Notes under the pieces: generated by a model
Seen by the model: only the letters and a program-made list of their open reading frames with translations
Told to the model about the DNA's origin: nothing
The model's database searches: none
Part shown: in pieces, positions 4,626 through 5,779 of the stretch
Numbering within the stretch: position 1 is the stretch's first letter
Layout of the letters: each line of letters opens with the position of its first letter
Position numbers and translations under genes: made by a program
NCBI GenBank assembly: GCA_007131845.1
Contig: SLPT01000288.1
Location: forward strand, 1 to 5,779
Origin: Desulfobacteraceae bacterium
Lineage (GTDB): Bacteria; Desulfobacterota; Desulfobacteria; Desulfobacterales; Desulfosalsimonadaceae
Length of the DNA stretch: 5,779 nt
Direction: 5' to 3'

Positions 4626-5779
4626 TTGGCCTTCTCTTTTCGGATAAAACATTGGATCGGGCGATTTTTTCCGCAGGGTCCTGCCAGTGAAGACAGGCTT
4701 CTGCTGATCGTTTTCGGGGCAATGGTAGGGGTGTGCAGCGGTTTGGCCGCAGTGGCCCTCAACACAAGTCTCCACGGCATGGAGTCTTTTTTCGGCCAGT
4801 ACCGCTACAACTGGTGGTCGTTTTTACTTCCCGGCATCGGGGCCGCCCTTTCGTCGATTTTTCTTGAAAAAATCATCCGGGAGGGGGCAGGGCATGGTGT
4901 TCCGGAAGTGATCTATTCCGTGTCCCGTCATGGCGGCCTCCTTCGGATGCGATCAACATTTTCCCGCCTGGTTTCCAGCAGCCTCACCATCGGCTCCGGC
5001 GGTTCAGCAGGCCCCGAGGCGCCTGTTGTCATGAGCGGCTCGGCCATCGGAGCCAATATCGCAAAGGCTTTCTCTCTTAATGAACGCCAGCGAATCGCCC
5101 TGGTCGGCTGTGGATCGGCCGGCGCCGTTGCCGGGATTTTCAATGCGCCCATTGCCGGACTGGTATTCACCATCGAGGTGATCGTGGGGGAATGGACGGC
5201 GCTCCATATCGTCCCGGTGGCCGTGGCATCGGTATCCGGTGCACAGATCAGCCGCATCCTCCAGGGAAACCAGATCCCCTTTACGCATCTGCATTTCGAC
5301 GTCGACGTGACCACAACCGTGGCAGCTGCAGGGCTGGCCGTCCTCACCGCCGGGGCATGCATTTTGCTCACCCGGATGCTGAGGACCTCTCACCACCTGG
5401 CCGGGAAAGTGCCCGTGCCGCTGTGGATTCGGGCCGCCATGGGCGGCATGACCGTGGGCGTCATCGGGTTGTTCCTTCCCCAGGTGCTGGGGGAGGGCTA
5501 TCACGTGATCCAGAAAATGGTTGAGGGATCCTTTGACGGCGGTTTTTCACTGGTTTTGCTCCTTGTACTTGCAAAAATTCTGGCCACCTCACTCACTTTG
5601 GGATGGGGCGGATCCGGTGGGATTTTTGCCCCGTGCCTGGTCATCGGCAGCTTTGCAGGTCTCATGTTCCACAGGGGCGTTGATTCCCTGTTGCCTGGCC
5701 TGTTGTCCGTAAACGAAGGAGCCTTTGCCCTTTTAGGAATGGCGGGCATGATCAGTGGCATGCTTCAGGCGCCGCTTAC
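4626..5779 (+). CDS. ClC-family voltage-gated chloride channel or transporter, 3' end beyond the window
   Basis: A polytopic inner-membrane protein of the ClC family, which moves chloride and related anions as a homodimer, either as channel or as anion/proton exchanger. 384 residues are visible; full-length bacterial members have about 420-600 depending on C-terminal CBS domains, which would lie outside. Signatures in order: GHGVPE (89-94, first anion-site loop, GSGIP in E. coli ClcA), GSGGSAGPEAP (123-133, gating Glu131), GIFNAPIAG (170-178), IEV (183-185), GWGGSGGIFAP (327-337) and the following GMAGMISGMLQAPL. Glu131 is kept, but Val185 stands where ClcA has proton glutamate Glu203, and His90 replaces the filter serine. 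The TTG start (AGGAGG eight bases upstream) retains the cytosolic N-terminal helix; ATG 4722 would cut into the first membrane helix. It is probably co-transcribed with the HTH-EIIA gene. The anion-binding tyrosine near the end cannot be checked. Confidence 0.93.
   Translation, partial: MAFSFRIKHWIGRFFPQGPASEDRLLLIVFGAMVGVCSGLAAVALNTSLHGMESFFGQYRYNWWSFLLPGIGAALSSIFLEKIIREGAGHGVPEVIYSVSRHGGLLRMRSTFSRLVSSSLTIGSGGSAGPEAPVVMSGSAIGANIAKAFSLNERQRIALVGCGSAGAVAGIFNAPIAGLVFTIEVIVGEWTALHIVPVAVASVSGAQISRILQGNQIPFTHLHFDVDVTTTVAAAGLAVLTAGACILLTRMLRTSHHLAGKVPVPLWIRAAMGGMTVGVIGLFLPQVLGEGYHVIQKMVEGSFDGGFSLVLLLVLAKILATSLTLGWGGSGGIFAPCLVIGSFAGLMFHRGVDSLLPGLLSVNEGAFALLGMAGMISGMLQAPL

Noticed and set aside
5004..5504. 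Minus-strand frames of 147 and 166 codons opposite the ClC gene
   Set aside because: Shadows of the ClC reading frame, which holds all the ClC signature motifs.
1..5779. tRNA, rRNA, CRISPR array, insertion sequence or toxin-antitoxin gene
   Set aside because: No regularly spaced direct repeats, no tRNA-like TTCGA-arm cloverleaf, no transposase motif and no short paired gene module were found on either strand by reading.

Overview
The window reads as a piece of bacterial chromosome, most likely from a Desulfobacterota (Desulfobacterales-type sulfate reducer) relative. That placement is an inference from moderate G+C, the style of the protein sequences (a rhomboid with a cytosolic N-terminal domain, a helix-turn-helix/EIIA fusion, a ClC protein with GHGVP) and the palindrome-rich spacers; no marker gene settles it. 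Five protein genes are supported. No RNA gene, CRISPR array, transposase or phage gene was seen.

Layout. Positions 1-1723 (minus strand) hold most of htpG, the bacterial Hsp90 chaperone, whose C-terminal end lies off the left edge. A 358-base divergent spacer (1724-2081) carries the htpG ribosome binding site and a good heat-shock (sigma-32-like) promoter, followed by about 230 bases of unexplained sequence. Plus-strand genes follow. At 2082-2948 is a rhomboid intramembrane serine protease, and 22 bases later, at 2971-3528, a small HD-domain phosphohydrolase of the YfbR/HDDC2 type. A 338-base spacer (3529-3866) then holds a nested palindromic element (3526-3728) and a stretch of short repeats that could be an operator region. 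At 3867-4565 is a helix-turn-helix plus PTS EIIA (PtsN-like) fusion protein. After 60 bases, from 4626 to the right edge, comes a ClC-family chloride channel/transporter that begins with TTG behind a perfect Shine-Dalgarno sequence and is cut off by the window end.

How the genes fit together. htpG is probably its own heat-inducible unit. The rhomboid and HD genes look co-transcribed, although no shared pathway is evident. The HTH-EIIA and ClC genes also look like one transcription unit. The most interesting hypothesis in the window is that the HTH-EIIA protein is a phosphorylation-sensitive DNA-binding or membrane-associated regulator of the adjacent anion transporter, and that it controls its own promoter through the ACGGT repeats upstream. 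The ClC protein keeps the gating glutamate but has valine where the antiporters have their internal proton glutamate. This hints at a channel rather than a Cl-/H+ exchanger.

Most of the window is ordinary core gene content. The unusual material is in the two intergenic regions and in the HTH-EIIA/ClC pair.
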